Numbered from the stretch's first letter, positions 1-11,575 are shown. The stretch: 64,000 bases of DNA from Papaver somniferum (GCF_003573695.1 NC_039362.1:196451084-196515083); one strand, 5' to 3'. Made by a program: numbers and translations. The notes: generated by a model not told the origin, from the sequence alone.

Positions 1-724
1 CTATTAAGCTCGTTACCATATAGGTCTCGTTCTAGTCAAAATTTTAAGCTTAGGTTCGCGTTTGGTTTCGTTTTCCTATGGCGGGCAAGAAGGAAACGAT
101 GATGAAATCCGAGTCCTTATCTTAATTTTTCCAGGCCTTGCCCTTTACTAGAAAATTAAAATAACCGTATTCAAATCCTCAACATATATTCACCTTAAGG
201 CATACAATAAACCCGCTGACAGGGGATTCACGAGTGTTTCGAAAGCTTACCTCCCGTACCAGACGGGCGCAGAACCGCTGAAGTCGACTCGGGCCACGAC
301 TCCTGTGTCATGTGCGAACCCGAGGGGCCGAGACGATATTGTAATCGTCGTCCTTCCCTGCAAACAGTTTTATATTTAATATACCCTTCCTTAGGGTTTA
401 AAAAAATATAATTGTCCAAGTCCAAAGTCTAAATAAAGTGCAAAAGAAAAGAAATAATAAAAAAAAAATTACAAAAAAATGGAAGGTCTCTAAAAAAAAT
501 AAAATAAATTCTCTTTTTTTTTTTTAATTTTTCTTTCGCTCTTTTTTTTTTGCTTTGTCTTTTTCCTTCTCTTTTGGCTTTAAACTTTGATTCCAAGTCT
601 TTAGTATCCAACTTCAAACCTGTAATACAAAGACACACCCAAAGAAACGTAAAAAGAAGAAATGAAATAAAAAAAATTCCTAAAAATTCTACCTAAGCAC
701 AAATCCGCGTCGGCGGCGCCAAAA
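1..724 (-). mobile_element. Athila-like LTR retrotransposon, 5' leader (runs off window)
   Basis: Internal leader of a minus-strand Ty3/gypsy element. At 705-721 the minus strand reads a primer-binding-like site starting TGGCGCCG, which resembles the tRNA-Asp primer site usual in Athila elements, three bases inside the adjoining LTR. The stretch at about 228-425 is the reverse complement of the leader of element B near 37290-37400, so both belong to one superfamily. Purine/pyrimidine-rich tracts lie at 440-560. Short frames here are not genes. Gag and pol would lie left of the window. Confidence 0.75.
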
Positions 725-2336
725 TGATAATATTTTTGAATGATGTTGTAGTAATGAGGTTCAAACTCTCGGACTTGTGAAGATTAAATTTTAAAGATTT
801 AATAAAATTATATACAAAAATATTAACAAAGTGGGCGAGAGGTATGAGAAAATAACCAAGACACTGATTCCACTATTACACATGAATTAATGATGGTAAA
901 TAATCCAAAACTCTAATTATCTTTTAAGTCCTTTATATCTTAACTCACTAATAATCAAGGAAATTCTCAAACATCAATTGTATCCCTTAAGCATAGATTA
1001 TCTAAACAAAGCATAACCTATCTAATTGAATCACAATTGATTAGGAAAATTACGCAAACAATTTAAAACTCTGCAAAAGCAGTGATTGAGTGAATTATAA
1101 TTAAATATTAGAGAAAATAAAATAGTTACCAATTATTCATGTTTAAATAACTTCCTCATTGCTTTGGTTGTGGGATAATTAGGCTCATCATGTTGGAAAC
1201 ACGCTCAAAAATCATTATTATTGCTCAAAGGGTGTTTACAAATGATGAAAATGGAGAAATAATTCAAAATCGGGTTTTGTAACAATTATATTTGTTACAA
1301 ACCAAAAAAAAGACGATACAGAGGATGTGTCATTGTTACTGTTGCTCTAAGACCCACGGCTCTGTGTCGCAAACGCTGGCAAATAAGTCTTCCTTCGATG
1401 TACGACCCACGGCTGTGAGTCGTTGTTATTGTTGGAAAACGACGGTCTTGGATGGTCCGTTCTTCGTGTTCTTCATGTTCATCAGCAGTAGCAGCAGCAG
1501 AAACCGAGTTTGGGAAAACTCGAATTTCTTCTTCTCTGGCTCTCCTCAGCCCCCCAGACTCTCGACACCCCTTCTATGATGCCTCAAGACCCTTTTTATA
1601 CACCTACAACACAAGAAATCTCCCCATAACTCGAGATAATTCTCTCTTTACTCGGGTGATAAAAAATATTTTCGGGAAGATTTTCTTCCCTGTTTTATGA
1701 TTTTCACGTGTTCTCAGCTGTGTTTCTTTCCTTTTATACCTTCTTCACGCTTCAGAATATTGATTAAGTCTTCCAATCACGAGCAGTACACGTTTAAACT
1801 CGTGTAAGTTTGTGTTTATCCTCCAACTCACTGTTTGGATTAAACCAAGTTATCCATCCAAATTTGATCGAAACAAACACCCATACCAGCTTTTCTATGA
1901 CATATCACATCTACCCATGAAGTTTCACCGATTGAATCGCACAAAAACTCCTCCAAAATCCGATCGAAAAATCTGCCTGTAAAAAGAAATATTTTCCCGC
2001 CAAAATATTTTTTTGAATTTGTGAAGAAGGCCACCCCTTATCCAGTGGTCTCCCCTTATTCGTTGCTGGAGTCTGAATAACACATGTCCTTTGGGGTGCC
2101 TTAAGTAATTTTTTTGGGGTGTTTCCAGCATTTTTTTGGGTTCCTCCGGCGCATTTCTGGGGTGTTTTTAGTCTCTATCCTGGGGTGTAAAACACCACTT
2201 TTCGAGCCAATTTCTCCGCAAGAGCTTATTTTTCCAAAAACATATACAAAAGCATAAAATAACACAATAAGTATTTAATCGAGTCTAACAATACATAACA
2301 TTGAGGACAAATTAGACACAAAAATGTGTCTATCAA
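725..2336 (-). repeat. Athila-like LTR (5' LTR of the minus-strand element)
   Basis: Read on the minus strand it starts TGATAGACAC at 2336 and ends TTATCA at 725, next to the primer site. Its start matches the LTRs of element A at 28996 and 35185 (the TGATAGAC start and the stretch reading TTTGTCCTCAATG). Its end aligns with A's LTR end. At 1274-1303 it carries the same stem-loop seen in both LTRs of A. It interrupts element D exactly where the C copy continues (near 54550). The other end is outside the window, so the target duplication cannot be checked. Confidence 0.75.
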
Positions 2337-2806
2337 CCGTGTACCTCGGCGTCTTGATCAGATCTGCACTCCTTGGGAGAGTCCTTATTACCTTAGTCGC
2401 CCAACCTAAGTCATATGGTTAAGATGAGAATCCAAGGTGGCTCTCCCGGATGGGCTTTATTGATCCCAAATCTCCATGACTCAGGTTCCGGTGGCGGTGT
2501 AGGATGTACGCCATAAAGGTTCACCTCTTTCTCTTTTGTCATTTTTCTCTGATTATTTTCTGTAAAATTCATTATCTCTGCGAGAGTCTCGTACATCATC
2601 ATATTGTATTTGCATTTCGCAATCTCAATTTTGTCATTTAATAAAATGTATTCTTGAGAATTTTCCTTATTGCGAGAGTGTCGCAACAACTTAATCATTC
2701 ATACATTTCCTGTTTTTATTACCTTTTCCATCCTCTGCTTCTTTATTATTTTTTACTACTGCTTCCTTGGTAGTGGTATATTCATCATTTTTATTCTGAG
2801 CTAGCA
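2337..2806 (-). other. 3' non-coding region of element D
   Basis: No convincing gene. About 2337-2520 is close to element C at 54550-54830, which lies downstream of C's integrase. The frame at 2411-2698 is open but has no recognised domain. It shows where D lost pol: protease-tail coding ends near 2807 and this region follows. Confidence 0.55.
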
Positions 2807-3666
2807 TTAGTTTCGCAACATTTCTTCTCCTTTTCTTTTGATTGCATACACCATCAACCTCTCACTTCTCTGTGTATCTTTGATTTTGTGTCGCCAGTTT
2901 TCCTTCTTGTTTGCTCTTCCTTCGCAAGATTCTATCTCAGTTTCGTAACACTTCTTTCCTTCAACCCAATCTCCCTTTATGATTCCTACACCACTGGGTG
3001 AGGGAATTTGATGCACTGGTGGAAAGTTGAAGATACACCTAGAATCCCATGTAGCCAAGGTCGACCAATTAACGTATTGTAGGGTGATTCTACATCAACG
3101 ACATAGAATAAGATTTCTGAAGATATTCCCTTCAATGGAATTCGCATAGTAACCTCCCATTTAGGCTTGTTAGCAGTACCATTAAAACCATATATCTTAT
3201 ATGTTGATGGTATAAGATCATCATCTCTTCCTCCCATAGTTTTATAAGTATGATAAAATAAGATGTTCACAGAGCTTCCAGTATCGATTAGAATTTTATT
3301 AATTGCCCATGAATCTTCAGCTTCATCATCCTCATCTTCCTTCGGTTTTGGATTAATTTCTAATTTTATTACCAATGGATTGTCATGCACCTCTTCACCT
3401 TCGGGAATCTCTTCTGCGGTAAAAGAAATGATCTGTTTCTGCCATTCCTCTAGTGGAGATATTTTCACAATATTCATAATTTCTCTTCTATCGTTATCTC
3501 TTGCGAACACTCTACTCAAAACATTGTCATGAAAATCTTCGATTGTCTTATATGAATATACGATAGAGTGACAGAATAGATTCTTTGCTTTTGCACCAAC
3601 TTCTATGAAAAATGTTTCCTTCTTTTTCATCGTGTTTACTTTGTGATGCTCTGGTGGTGGTGTCAA
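2807..3666 (-). pseudogene. Retroviral-type aspartic protease of element D (frameshifted)
   Basis: The frame from 3666 to 2986 encodes an aspartic protease of the Tat/Ogre type. The catalytic motif is ILIDTGSSVNILF, followed by a glycine-rich flap region and a C-terminal VVDVESPYNTLIGRPWLH block. Near 2995 the frame shifts, and the protein tail continues in the frame 3058-2807 with a charged, lysine-rich linker. The same order of motifs occurs in element C (59098-58205). The protease would cut the Gag-Pol polyprotein in the virus-like particle. The reverse transcriptase that should follow is absent. The frameshift and missing partner domains make this non-functional as a full polyprotein. Confidence 0.75.
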
Positions 3667-3675
3667 TGGTTGAGA

Positions 3676-3912
3676 TTATGGGTGCCCTACCAAAAAGTGG
3701 TTTAGTTTTTCTTGATCTATCATTCTCAAAATAATTATTTTTACATTTCTGCAATCATTTGTTGTATGTCCATGAAAATGATGATAAGAACAAAACTCAT
3801 GGCTTCTATGGTTTGGAGGTGGTTCCGTTCCCATGTTCCATGGTGTTGGTATATTCTCCATCAAAATTATAGCTTCCCATATTTTCTCCACACTTGCATT
3901 TAGAGGTGGCAT
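3676..3912 (-). pseudogene. Gag C-terminal zinc-knuckle-like segment of element D
   Basis: This minus-strand segment contains FCSYHHFHGHTTNDCRNVK, a C-x3-H...GH-x4-C arrangement like the nucleocapsid-type motif at the end of Tat-lineage Gag. It lies between the Gag core and the protease, as expected. Stop codons separate it from both neighbours, for example around 4274-3915. It would bind the element's RNA during packaging. Confidence 0.6.
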
Positions 3913-4273
3913 CTTGATTTCTTCCCATACTACCTTGTGACCTCCTTGTCCTCTATTATGGTTTTGTCTTTGACCTCCATAAGTTTATTGTGGTTGATCG
4001 AGTCTTTGAATCTTGTTATTTCCACCACGATTGTAGAAATTTCTTTCTCTTTCATACTCCTCTTGATCTCGGCTTCCCATAGCCACTAGTTTTTGTTGAT
4101 TGTTACCCGTCACCTTCTCTTGTTGTACTTGCGAAGTATTCGCTACTGTGTTTATTAGCTTGGGTAATAAGCTTGCATTCGCTGTTTGTGAGATGGTGTT
4201 CGCAACTGGATATCATTCCATTTCATTTTGCCTTTCCTCTAGAGAAATGTATTCTTCTTGAAGTTATCGCAAT

Positions 4274-6070
4274 TCAGTCATTGTGATTGATCGTATTCTT
4301 GACTCTGAAAATTTGGACATACAATAGGTTTGTTGCAAACATAGCATTGATAAATGATAATATAAGATATCTCTCATCTACACGTCCAACCATTTCGCTA
4401 CACATAGTTCTCCATCTTTTAGTCAGGTGTTTCAAACTTTCGCCAATCCTTTGTTTTAATCCAAACACATCTTCTATACCAGGTCGCGAAGAATTATTAC
4501 TTATATATGCCCTTAGGAATGTAGTCTGCAAATGATTGGAGGATGTTATTGTATTCTTTGGTAGACCTTCAAACCATTTTAACGCCTCTCCTGTTAAGCT
4601 GGATGCGAAATATTTGCACAATACGGCATCATGATTTTTACATTGCAACATGCACCTCACATAGGCTTTAATGTGTTGCATTGCACAAGTTGTTCCATCA
4701 AAAATGCTGGTTAATGCGGGAAAATTGCATTTCGGTGGTATTCCTCCTAATTGTACTTCCCTTGTAAATGGAGTTTTCGCAGCTTCTTCTATTGCTTCAT
4801 CCAATTGTCTTCTGCCTACTTCTCCTCTATTATTTAGCATTCCTCTCATTTCTTCTAACTCTTTCAAGATTTGTTTATTTACTCCTGAATTTTGATCCAT
4901 TGGTCTTTTTAATTTAGTCTCTCATTTTTTGCGTTCATGTCTTTCTTCTTTCGCGAAATTTTGCATTTCTTCTTCATTATCCTCATCTCGTCTTCTTCTA
5001 CGATTCTCTTCCTCATTTCTATCTTGAATTCGCATATGATGATGACTTTCATTTTCCCCTCCATGATTTTGTTCATTTCTTATCAATTCCATTCGCTGTC
5101 TTTCAGCCATCCTCTGTACTCTATCATACTCTTCATTGATATTACCGTTATTCCGGTTTTGTGTACGCCTTCTTTCTCGATTGTCGTGATTGTTCTGGCG
5201 AATTGTCTTCTGAAGCTCTTGTTCTTCCATTTCCGTTCTCAATATTTCAGGTTCGTAAATTAAATGTGCTTGTTCAGCATAATGTCTTTCAATTTCTTCT
5301 TCAATCATCTGTTGATTTATTTGAGTTTCTCTTTCATGTAAAATTCTTCTTCCTTCCTCTTGATTTACTTCGCCATCTTGGTCATTTCGTCCCTGACGTT
5401 GTCCGTTCTCTTGATTTCTACCATTTTTCCCATCATCAAAAGTTTCATTTTGTGGAACGTAACGATCATCAGCTCTTTCTCTATTTTCGCGATATTCTTC
5501 ATTAGGATTTGATATTTCTTATTGAATATTGTTTCCACCATTAATTGTGGGTGAGTTTCGCCTCATTTCTCTTCTAGTCGATCTTGAATATGATTTTGTA
5601 ATACTTCTCGATCTTCTATTTTGTAGTCTTATATTTTCCATCCTCAATTCATGATTTTGCCTTGTTAGATTTGCACGTTCCTCTGCCTCATCTCTTCTTT
5701 CTTCATGTATTCTTCGTCTTAACGTTTCTAGCGCTCCAATTTCCTCATCTCCATGAATTATTCCTTCATCTGCTTCTTGATTTCTTTCTACCTGTCTATG
5801 GTTTCTGGTTTGTTGCTCTTCTTCTACTTCTTCTGCCGAATTTGATTGCCAAGTGTGTATACTTACCCTATCATAATCTGTATTCCTCCCTTGTACTAGT
5901 GTTTGTTGAATTGGTGGTTGAATTTGATTTTCTCTATTACTTCTCATTCTAGTAGATTCTCCCATTTCACTTCTTTCTCTCCCAGCAATTCTCTTGCTTC
6001 TTCTAACGGTAGTCGGTTGTTCGGATGTATTTCTTCTTCTAGCCATTTCTTCAATGTTAACAAATTGCAA
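4274..6070 (-). pseudogene. Gag polyprotein of element D with two in-frame stops
   Basis: One continuous minus-strand frame of about 600 codons runs from an ATG at 6070 to 4274, broken by TAA at 5519-5521 and TGA at 4922-4924. The first 380 or so residues are very rich in Arg, Glu, Asn and Gln and look like a charged, coiled-coil-prone extension. The last 200 residues are the retrotransposon Gag core (FPALTSIFDGT..., then LKWFEGLPKNTI, LKQRIGESLKHL). Element C has no counterpart, so this is the only Gag of the family in the window. The ATG follows the primer site by about 90 bases. Stop-codon readthrough is conceivable but decay is more likely. Confidence 0.75.
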
Positions 6071-6162
6071 GAAATTATGTAAAATTCTTAATCAATCACT
6101 CTAAACCTTCATAAATCTCAATATTAATCTTCAATTTTTTCTAGAATAATCTTCAATATCGT

Positions 6163-6179
6163 CCCTGTTTCTAGCGCCA
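6163..6179 (-). other. Primer-binding site of element D
   Basis: On the minus strand this reads TGGCGCTAGAAACAGGG, beginning three bases inside the 5' LTR. The same sequence occurs at 59187-59203 in element C. I did not assign the primer tRNA. Confidence 0.7.
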
Positions 6180-6182
6180 TTA

Positions 6183-6653
6183 TGTAGTTGCAGGAAATCC
6201 TACACTACACCCCTCATATGATTTCATTATTGCTCAACTCATTTTTAGATTTACACTCTTAATTTTATTGATCAATCTTTGAATGTTCTTACAAGAAAAG
6301 ATAAAGGAATAAAGAATGACCTCTGCTCTAGACTTTCTCTCTCCTATTTACTTGTTTCTTACTCAAAAAGATCACTCTCTTTTCTTTACAACTTGAATGA
6401 CTATTTATAAGGAAATACATAGTGAATGACAGCTAATCTGTCCTTTATTTTCGGATATGGTCTGCGACATTCTCGCAACCTTACAAATGTTAATCTCGCA
6501 AGCTCTCTAATTTTCGCAGGACTATCACATCTTTCTCGTGATTCTAGCTGACGTCGTTTATCGTATCATTTCTGAAATTATTCTGCGACACTATTTTGTT
6601 GTGTTGTTGATAATTTCGCTCAGACATTATCATTGCGAGATTCTGATCCTATA
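6183..6653 (-). repeat. 5' LTR of element D (471 bp)
   Basis: On the plus strand it begins TGTAGTTGCAGG and ends GATCCTATA. It aligns along its length with the two LTRs of element C (50590-51058 and 59207-59676), which end GATCCTACA, so the terminal CA has mutated here. It contains the GC-island words CTGACGTCGTTTAT and TTGCGAGATT seen in C. A TATA-like ATTTATA and polymerase start region lie near 6410. Confidence 0.8.
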
Positions 6654-7386
6654 AATTGGTTCTTGTTCACCTTGATTTATCAAAAGACGGAACAAAACTC
6701 GTAGGTATATTCGTGGGAGACGGATTTATCTATTAACGTAGATTTTTCTGTGTGATAAAGATTTGTTTATTAAAGTCTTAGACTTTGGTTCGTAGCAACT
6801 CTTAGTTGTGGGTGAGCTAAGGGAATCAAGTGCGTAGTATCCTGTTGGGATCAGAGACGTAGGAGAATAACTGTACCTTGGATCAGTGTGAGATTGATTG
6901 GGGTTCAACTACAGTCCAGACCAAACTTAATTTGGAGTATCCTATTGTCTGTAGCGGCTTAATACAGTGTATGTTCATTCTTGACTAGGTCCTGGGGTAT
7001 TTCTGCATTTGCGGTTTCCTCGTTAACAAAATTCTGGTATCTGTGTTATTTCTTTTCCGCATTATATTTTGTTATATAATTGAAATATCATTGGTTGTGC
7101 GTTGTTCAATCAATTAGAATATCCGACCTTTTGTTTGTTGATTTAAATTGATTGACACTTGGATATTGGTCTTTGGTACCATCCAAGTTATCTCTCTAGT
7201 ATTTGATAAAGACTCGCAGATTTCTATTTGCTTGAGTATATATCAAATAGAGAGATTGAGATATAAACTCTTTGATATACTTTTTATCTAGATTGAGTCT
7301 GACTGTCTAGTTGATTCTCTAGAAAGTATATTGGAGTTTGTCCATAAAGATTGCTAAGAGAAATATTTGGGTGTGGTGGTTGTACC
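6654..7386 (+). repeat. Copia LTR fragment, family H (copy 1)
   Basis: Related in reverse complement to the solo LTR H at 45600-48051: it shares a stretch with TTCACCTTGATTTATC, one with CGTTAACAAAATTCTGG, and the terminal GTGTGGTGGTTG. It starts directly at D's LTR end, so D probably inserted into this LTR (right target copy AATTG unverified). It ends in a run of 13 C at about 7387-7399. Confidence 0.65.
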
Positions 7387-8385
7387 CCCCCCCCCCCTTC
7401 ACAGACCCAACTATTATCTTTGTAGTTGCATGATCTGATCTTGTTGTTTCTATCGTGTTGAGTGCAATTGAAATAATTGGCTCGAGATTTTATATCTCCG
7501 ATAGGCAAGATAGAAAAGTAATCACAAACAAACTTCGTCTCATCATTTGTGATTCCACAATAACTTGTTCTGCTAGTCGATTAAGTTTATTGTGAGGTTA
7601 TTGATAATTCTATGATGTTCTTTGGGAATATAAGTCTGGGTTATCAATTGGTTCATGTTCACCTTGATTTATTGAAAGATGGAACAAAAACTCTTGGGTA
7701 TTTCTTTGGGAGATATATTTATTCAATCCTATAGACTTTTCTGTGTGAGACATATTTGTCTATCAAGTCTTCGACTTTGGGTCGTAGCAGTTGTGGGTGA
7801 GATCAACTAAGGGAATCAAGTGCATAGTATCCTGCTGGGATCAGAGATGTAAGGAATGCAATTGTACCTTGAATCAGTGTGAGATTGATTAGGCTTCAAC
7901 TACAGTCCATCTCGAAGTTAATTGGTAGTAGGCTAGTGTATGTAGCGGCTTAATACAGTGTGGTGTTCAATCTGGACTAGGTCCCCAGGTTTTTATGCAT
8001 TTGCGGTTTCCTCGTTAAAAAAATTCTGGTGTCTGTGTTATTTATTTTTCGCATTATATTTTGTTATATAATTGAAATATTACAGGTTGTGCGTTAAGAT
8101 CAATCAATTAGAATATCCAACCTTTGGTTGTTGATTTACATTGATTGACACTTGAACATTGGTCCTTGGTACCGTTCAAGTAACTCCTCTTATATTCAAT
8201 CGGGCTCGCAGATTTCTATTTGCTGATTGCGGATTAAATTAAGAGTTAGAGATATTAAACTCTTTGATATGCTTTAATCTAGATTTAGTCTGACTGTCTA
8301 GTTAATTCTCTCGAAAGTATATTGGAGTGAGTCCTCTCATATTTCCAAACGAATTGTTGGGTGTGGTTGTTAGACCCCCGCATTT
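7387..8385 (+). repeat. Copia LTR fragment, family H (copy 2)
   Basis: Second direct copy of the same LTR family. It begins further upstream in the LTR than copy 1 (7387-7640 matches 46320-46510 in reverse complement). From about 7640 it repeats the content of copy 1 and ends GTTAGACCCCCGCA at 8385. Immediately right of it lies chromovirus reverse transcriptase, so this LTR truncates that element. Confidence 0.65.
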
Positions 8386-8447
8386 TGAAAATGGCATCAC
8401 TTTGAATTCAATGTGACCATGCTGAGTTCTGGAAGCTGTCTTGTATA

Positions 8448-9097
8448 CAGTAGAACCTCCATATATTAATAACCTCTACATATTAATAAAATTTATGGTC
8501 CCAACTTAGGCCAGTGAGAAATAGTAATACCCTCTCCAGTTTAATACTAATGATTTTTTCCAGTTCCGCCTTAAAGAATTTACCTCCAAATAGTAATAAT
8601 CAATATTATATTAAAAAAGTATATATCTAGTTACATTAAATTTATGACTAAACAAAATACTTATCCATAGTTGTTTAAGAAAAAAGAGTAATTTTTTAGA
8701 TTACTACAACATCTTTTAACTTGCGGATGCGTATCTCATAAACATAGACACCTTGTTGAATCCATAATATTTCCAATTTGTCGAGCATGTTTAAAGGTTC
8801 TTTTAACTTGCGGATGCATATCTCATCAATATAGACACCTTGTTGAATCCATAATATTTCCAACTTGTCGAGCATGCTTAAAGGTTCTTGGAACTACAAA
8901 TTCCAAGATATATGCATGCACTTGTATATTGGAACTATAAAAATGTATATACATCATCTAAATACAACTACAAATACATTGCCCATACACTGAACGTAAA
9001 TTTTACATCTTCTATGAGTACTTCTCTATATTAATAACCTCCCTATATTAATAATTTTGTGGATGCCCAAAAGTATTAATATAGAGAGGTTCTACTG
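8448..9097. mobile_element. Emigrant/Lemi1-like MITE (Tc1/mariner-pogo type)
   Basis: 650 bp with terminal inverted repeats starting CAGTAGAACCTC at both ends (about 22 of 24 bases match) and a TA duplication on each side (8446-8447 and 9098-9099). The repeat sequence and TA target match the plant Emigrant/Lemi1 pogo-like family as I know it. No transposase frame. It lies inside the reverse transcriptase of the chromovirus, so it moved after that element inserted. Confidence 0.8.
8713..8886. repeat. 87-bp tandem duplication inside the MITE
   Basis: Two direct copies starting CTTTTAACTTGCGGATGC at 8713 and 8800, differing at a few positions. They also share GACACCTTGTTGAATCC and TTGTCGAGCATG. 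Confidence 0.8.
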
Positions 9098-9896
9098 TAT
9101 GTCAACAAAAGTGACCATGATTGGTGATCCCCAGCCCTCAAATCAATCTTAGAGAAGAAGTTTTTCCCTTGCAATTCATCAAATAACTCATTTATAATTG
9201 GAATGGGAAACTTGTCCTTTACATGTTATTAAGTCTTCTATAGTCTACATAGAATCTCCATGTATTGTCCTTTTTATAGACAAGAAGTATGGGAGCTGCA
9301 AAAGGACTGTGACTTGGTTGAATTATACCATATTGTGGCACGTCTTTGACTAAGTTTTCCATTACAGATTTATGAATATAAGGACACTTGTATGGTTTCA
9401 TGTTAACTGGTTCAGAATTTGGTTTGAATGGTTTTGAGTGGTCTAAACTTCTTTGTGGGGGAAGGGTTTTTGGCTTAGAGAAAACATTATTGTTGTAGAA
9501 GGTCTGAAATAGGAGGTTAAGGAATATATTGGTTAGTGGATGTGGAAATGGAGAATAACTGGCTAAAGAAGCCATGAGTGTGTTTTTTGGAAAAATTTCT
9601 TAACTGCACTTCCACTCATCATGCTTAAGGAAGATTTCTCTTAAGCACTAGTAAGTGTAAATTTCTTTCCATTGTGGTTGAAGGAAATACATAACTTAAT
9701 TAAATAAATTGAAAACCGCATCCCCTAGTTTCCTTAGCCAATCAGCTTCCACGACTAAATCACAACCTCCTAAGGTAGTAAGCTTAAATTACCACAACAC
9801 TTGTGACTCTGCATAGTCCAATCCAAGTTAGAGCAGACCCCGATACTGATAGTTTTATCCCCATTTGCCACAATCACTAACATAATAACAGTTGGA

Positions 9897-10230
9897 TCAA
9901 TTGAATAACTGAGACTTTTTTGCCACTTCACAGTCAATAAAACTATGGTTACTACCAGTGTTTATGAGGACTGAGATAGCTCTCTTGTTAATGAATCCAG
10001 GAATCCGAATGGTGTCACCAGAAACATTACCTGTCAGAGCATGTAAGGATATCTCCTTATCACTTTCCACAAGTGAATCCTCCTCAGTAGCATGAATCTG
10101 TTCCTCCTCTTCAATAGAATTTTCTTTTGTTTCTGAAGCAATCATCAAACATAGGTGTTGTTTCTTATACAATAGCCTCTTCTGTATACTTCATCACAAT
10201 TGTAACATAATCCATTTGTTTCTTGCTTGA
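9897..10230 (-). pseudogene. Chromovirus zinc knuckle and aspartic protease
   Basis: At 10230-10150 the minus strand encodes GLCYNCDEVYRRGYC, a decayed CCHC knuckle in which the His is replaced by Tyr. After a frameshift, KKQHLCLM leads into an acidic linker and the protease frame to 9897. The protease ends with INTGSNHSFIDCEVAKK, matching the D(T/S)GSxHxFI active-site block of chromoviruses, but with Asn in place of the catalytic Asp. It therefore looks inactive. Protease-RT linker sequence 9600-9896 has many stops. Confidence 0.65.
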
Positions 10231-10723
10231 ACTTCCTCTAGAGTGAGTCTTTTGATGGGGAATGTCGGGCTAGATTTAGGTAGTATGTGTGAAGTGGAGG
10301 GTGATGGTTGAATGGGGATGGGTATTGGGGTAAATGGTTGTGGAGGAAAAGGCTTAGTAGTGGAAATGAATTGCTTAAGAGCCTATGAGTAGGTTTAATA
10401 GATTTGTGTTGTAGAATACGTGTTTTTTCCTACATTCTAGCTAGAGAAAATGCATGTAATAGTATAGTTGGACCAAACATAAGGACTGGTTCTTTTAACT
10501 CCTCTTTTAACCCCCAATAAAACTTTGAATGATATAATCCTCTGGAAATTTTTTGTGTCTGCTCAACGATAAGGCCTTCAAAAATTCAAATTACTCAAAA
10601 TACTCATTCACAGTTGTTAGTTGAGCTAATTTATTAAACAAACCCACAATATTTTCATGTGCTGGATTCTCAAATCTGAGACAAACATTTTTAATAGCTC
10701 ATGCCAGGTGATATGTGGTCTAT

Positions 10724-11209
10724 TTAAGCGAAAATTCTCAAACCATTTACCTGCTTTGCCATCAAAGTGCATCGCTTCCATCTTAGCTTTGTTGTACTAC
10801 GCGAAATCATACATCTAGAAGTAATATCACACTTATGAACCCAACCCTTTGGATTATCACCGTCGAATCGTGGAAAATCCATCTTTGGAAGGCGCTTATG
10901 GTGATGAAGATCGCGTCCTCCTGAGAGAGATGTGACCGGAGTCCCCCCAGCTTCATCAATGAATCTAGAATGAAATCCTTGCGCTCCATTAGGGTCACCA
11001 TTCTTAAAGTATCGTCTTGAAAGAAAAAATATCATCTGAGATTGCATATAATTTTTGAAAATCAGCATTTGAGACTCAAATTTACTTTGCATCATGCCGT
11101 GAAAATCATCTTTGGTCATCATCATACTGAGTTGTAGAGCCATATTATCGATCTGAGATTGTTGTTTAGCGCTTGTCTTATCCAAGCCCTTACGAGACGG
11201 AATAACCAT
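10724..11209 (-). pseudogene. Chromovirus Gag (partial)
   Basis: The minus-strand frame begins with ATG at 11209, 33 bases inside the primer site. It has an N-terminal helical stretch and the gag core block LPKMDFPRFDGDNPKGWVHK, which is diagnostic for chromovirus capsid. The frame then breaks; downstream gag sequence in 10230-10724 is only recognisable in pieces (for example near 10730, the NGLRIFA/ENF region). Gag would form the virus-like particle. Confidence 0.65.
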
Positions 11210-11241
11210 GATGAAAAATTGAGTTGTGATAGGAAAAAACG

Positions 11242-11254
11242 GCTCTGAATACCA
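11242..11254 (-). other. tRNA-iMet-type primer-binding site
   Basis: The minus strand reads TGGTATTCAGAGC two bases inside the LTR: the common plant TGGTATCAGAGC site with one extra T. Confidence 0.7.
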
Positions 11255-11256
11255 CT

Positions 11257-11575
11257 TGTACTAATCTAGGACAGGTAACAAGCAGAGATAATGGAAATTG
11301 AACGGAAAAGGGTTAACTCTGCCGTAACAGCCTCACTGTAAGTTTATTAACTTCATAATGCCAATAATAGATAGGGTTATTACAATATAAATGCAACTGA
11401 AAGAAGAAGATAACCCTAATTGGATAACAAATCTTAGCTAACCACCTATTATCTATTACACAACTAAATTAACTACCCACACCTGACTAATAAAGGAAGG
11501 CACTCAATTAAGGGGCACCAATACGCTAGGAGGAGGCTATCTTGGGTAAGGCTAGCCTTTTATGCCTAGGGTACA
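11257..11575 (-). repeat. 5' LTR of the chromovirus (319 bp)
   Basis: Plus-strand ends are TGTACTAATCTAGG and CCTAGGGTACA, so it begins TG and ends CA on both strands with a short TGTACC/TGTACT inverted terminus. It ends next to the primer site at 11254. The partner LTR was lost on the left. Confidence 0.65.

Larger units (their letters stand above)
2337..6653 (-). mobile_element. Element D: Tat-type Ty3/gypsy derivative with gag and protease only
   Basis: Minus-strand element with its 5' LTR at 6183-6653, primer site at 6163-6179, gag (6070 to 3676) and aspartic protease (3666 to 2807). From about 2806 it passes directly into sequence homologous to the post-integrase region of element C (2337-2520 matches about 54550-54830). 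No reverse transcriptase, RNase H or integrase is present between protease and that region. The 3' end is cut by the Athila-like LTR at 2336. LTR and primer site are shared with element C, so D is a pol-deleted member of the same family. Confidence 0.75.
8386..9575 (-). pseudogene. Reverse transcriptase of the chromovirus, split by a MITE
   Basis: Read from right to left, 9575-9219 carries the RT N-terminal block (PYKCPYIHKSVMENLVK, then GIIQPSHSPFAAPILLV and [13 protein letters not shown]). A stop follows, then [10 protein letters not shown] near 9150. The frame is cut by the MITE at 9097-8448 and resumes with KTASRTQHGHIEFKVMPF at about 8440-8388. The catalytic Asp in KIDLRAG is visible. 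The YxDD block is lost because the copia LTR begins at 8385. Several stops and a frameshift are present, so it is a relic. Confidence 0.7.
8386..11575 (-). mobile_element. Reina-like chromovirus (Ty3/gypsy), 3'-truncated
   Basis: Minus-strand element with 5' LTR 11257-11575, a tRNA-iMet-type primer site 11242-11254, gag 11209-10724, zinc knuckle about 10230-10140, protease 10172-9897 and the first half of reverse transcriptase 9575-8386. It stops at the copia LTR at 8385, so RNase H, integrase, chromodomain and 3' LTR are missing. The short LTR (319 bp) and gag type suggest the Reina lineage, which is an inference. The 5 bp right of the LTR are TGACA; the matching left copy is gone. Confidence 0.7.

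Noticed and set aside
4937..5263. Plus-strand hydrophobic frame over D's gag
   Set aside because: Antisense shadow of an Arg/Glu-rich coding strand.
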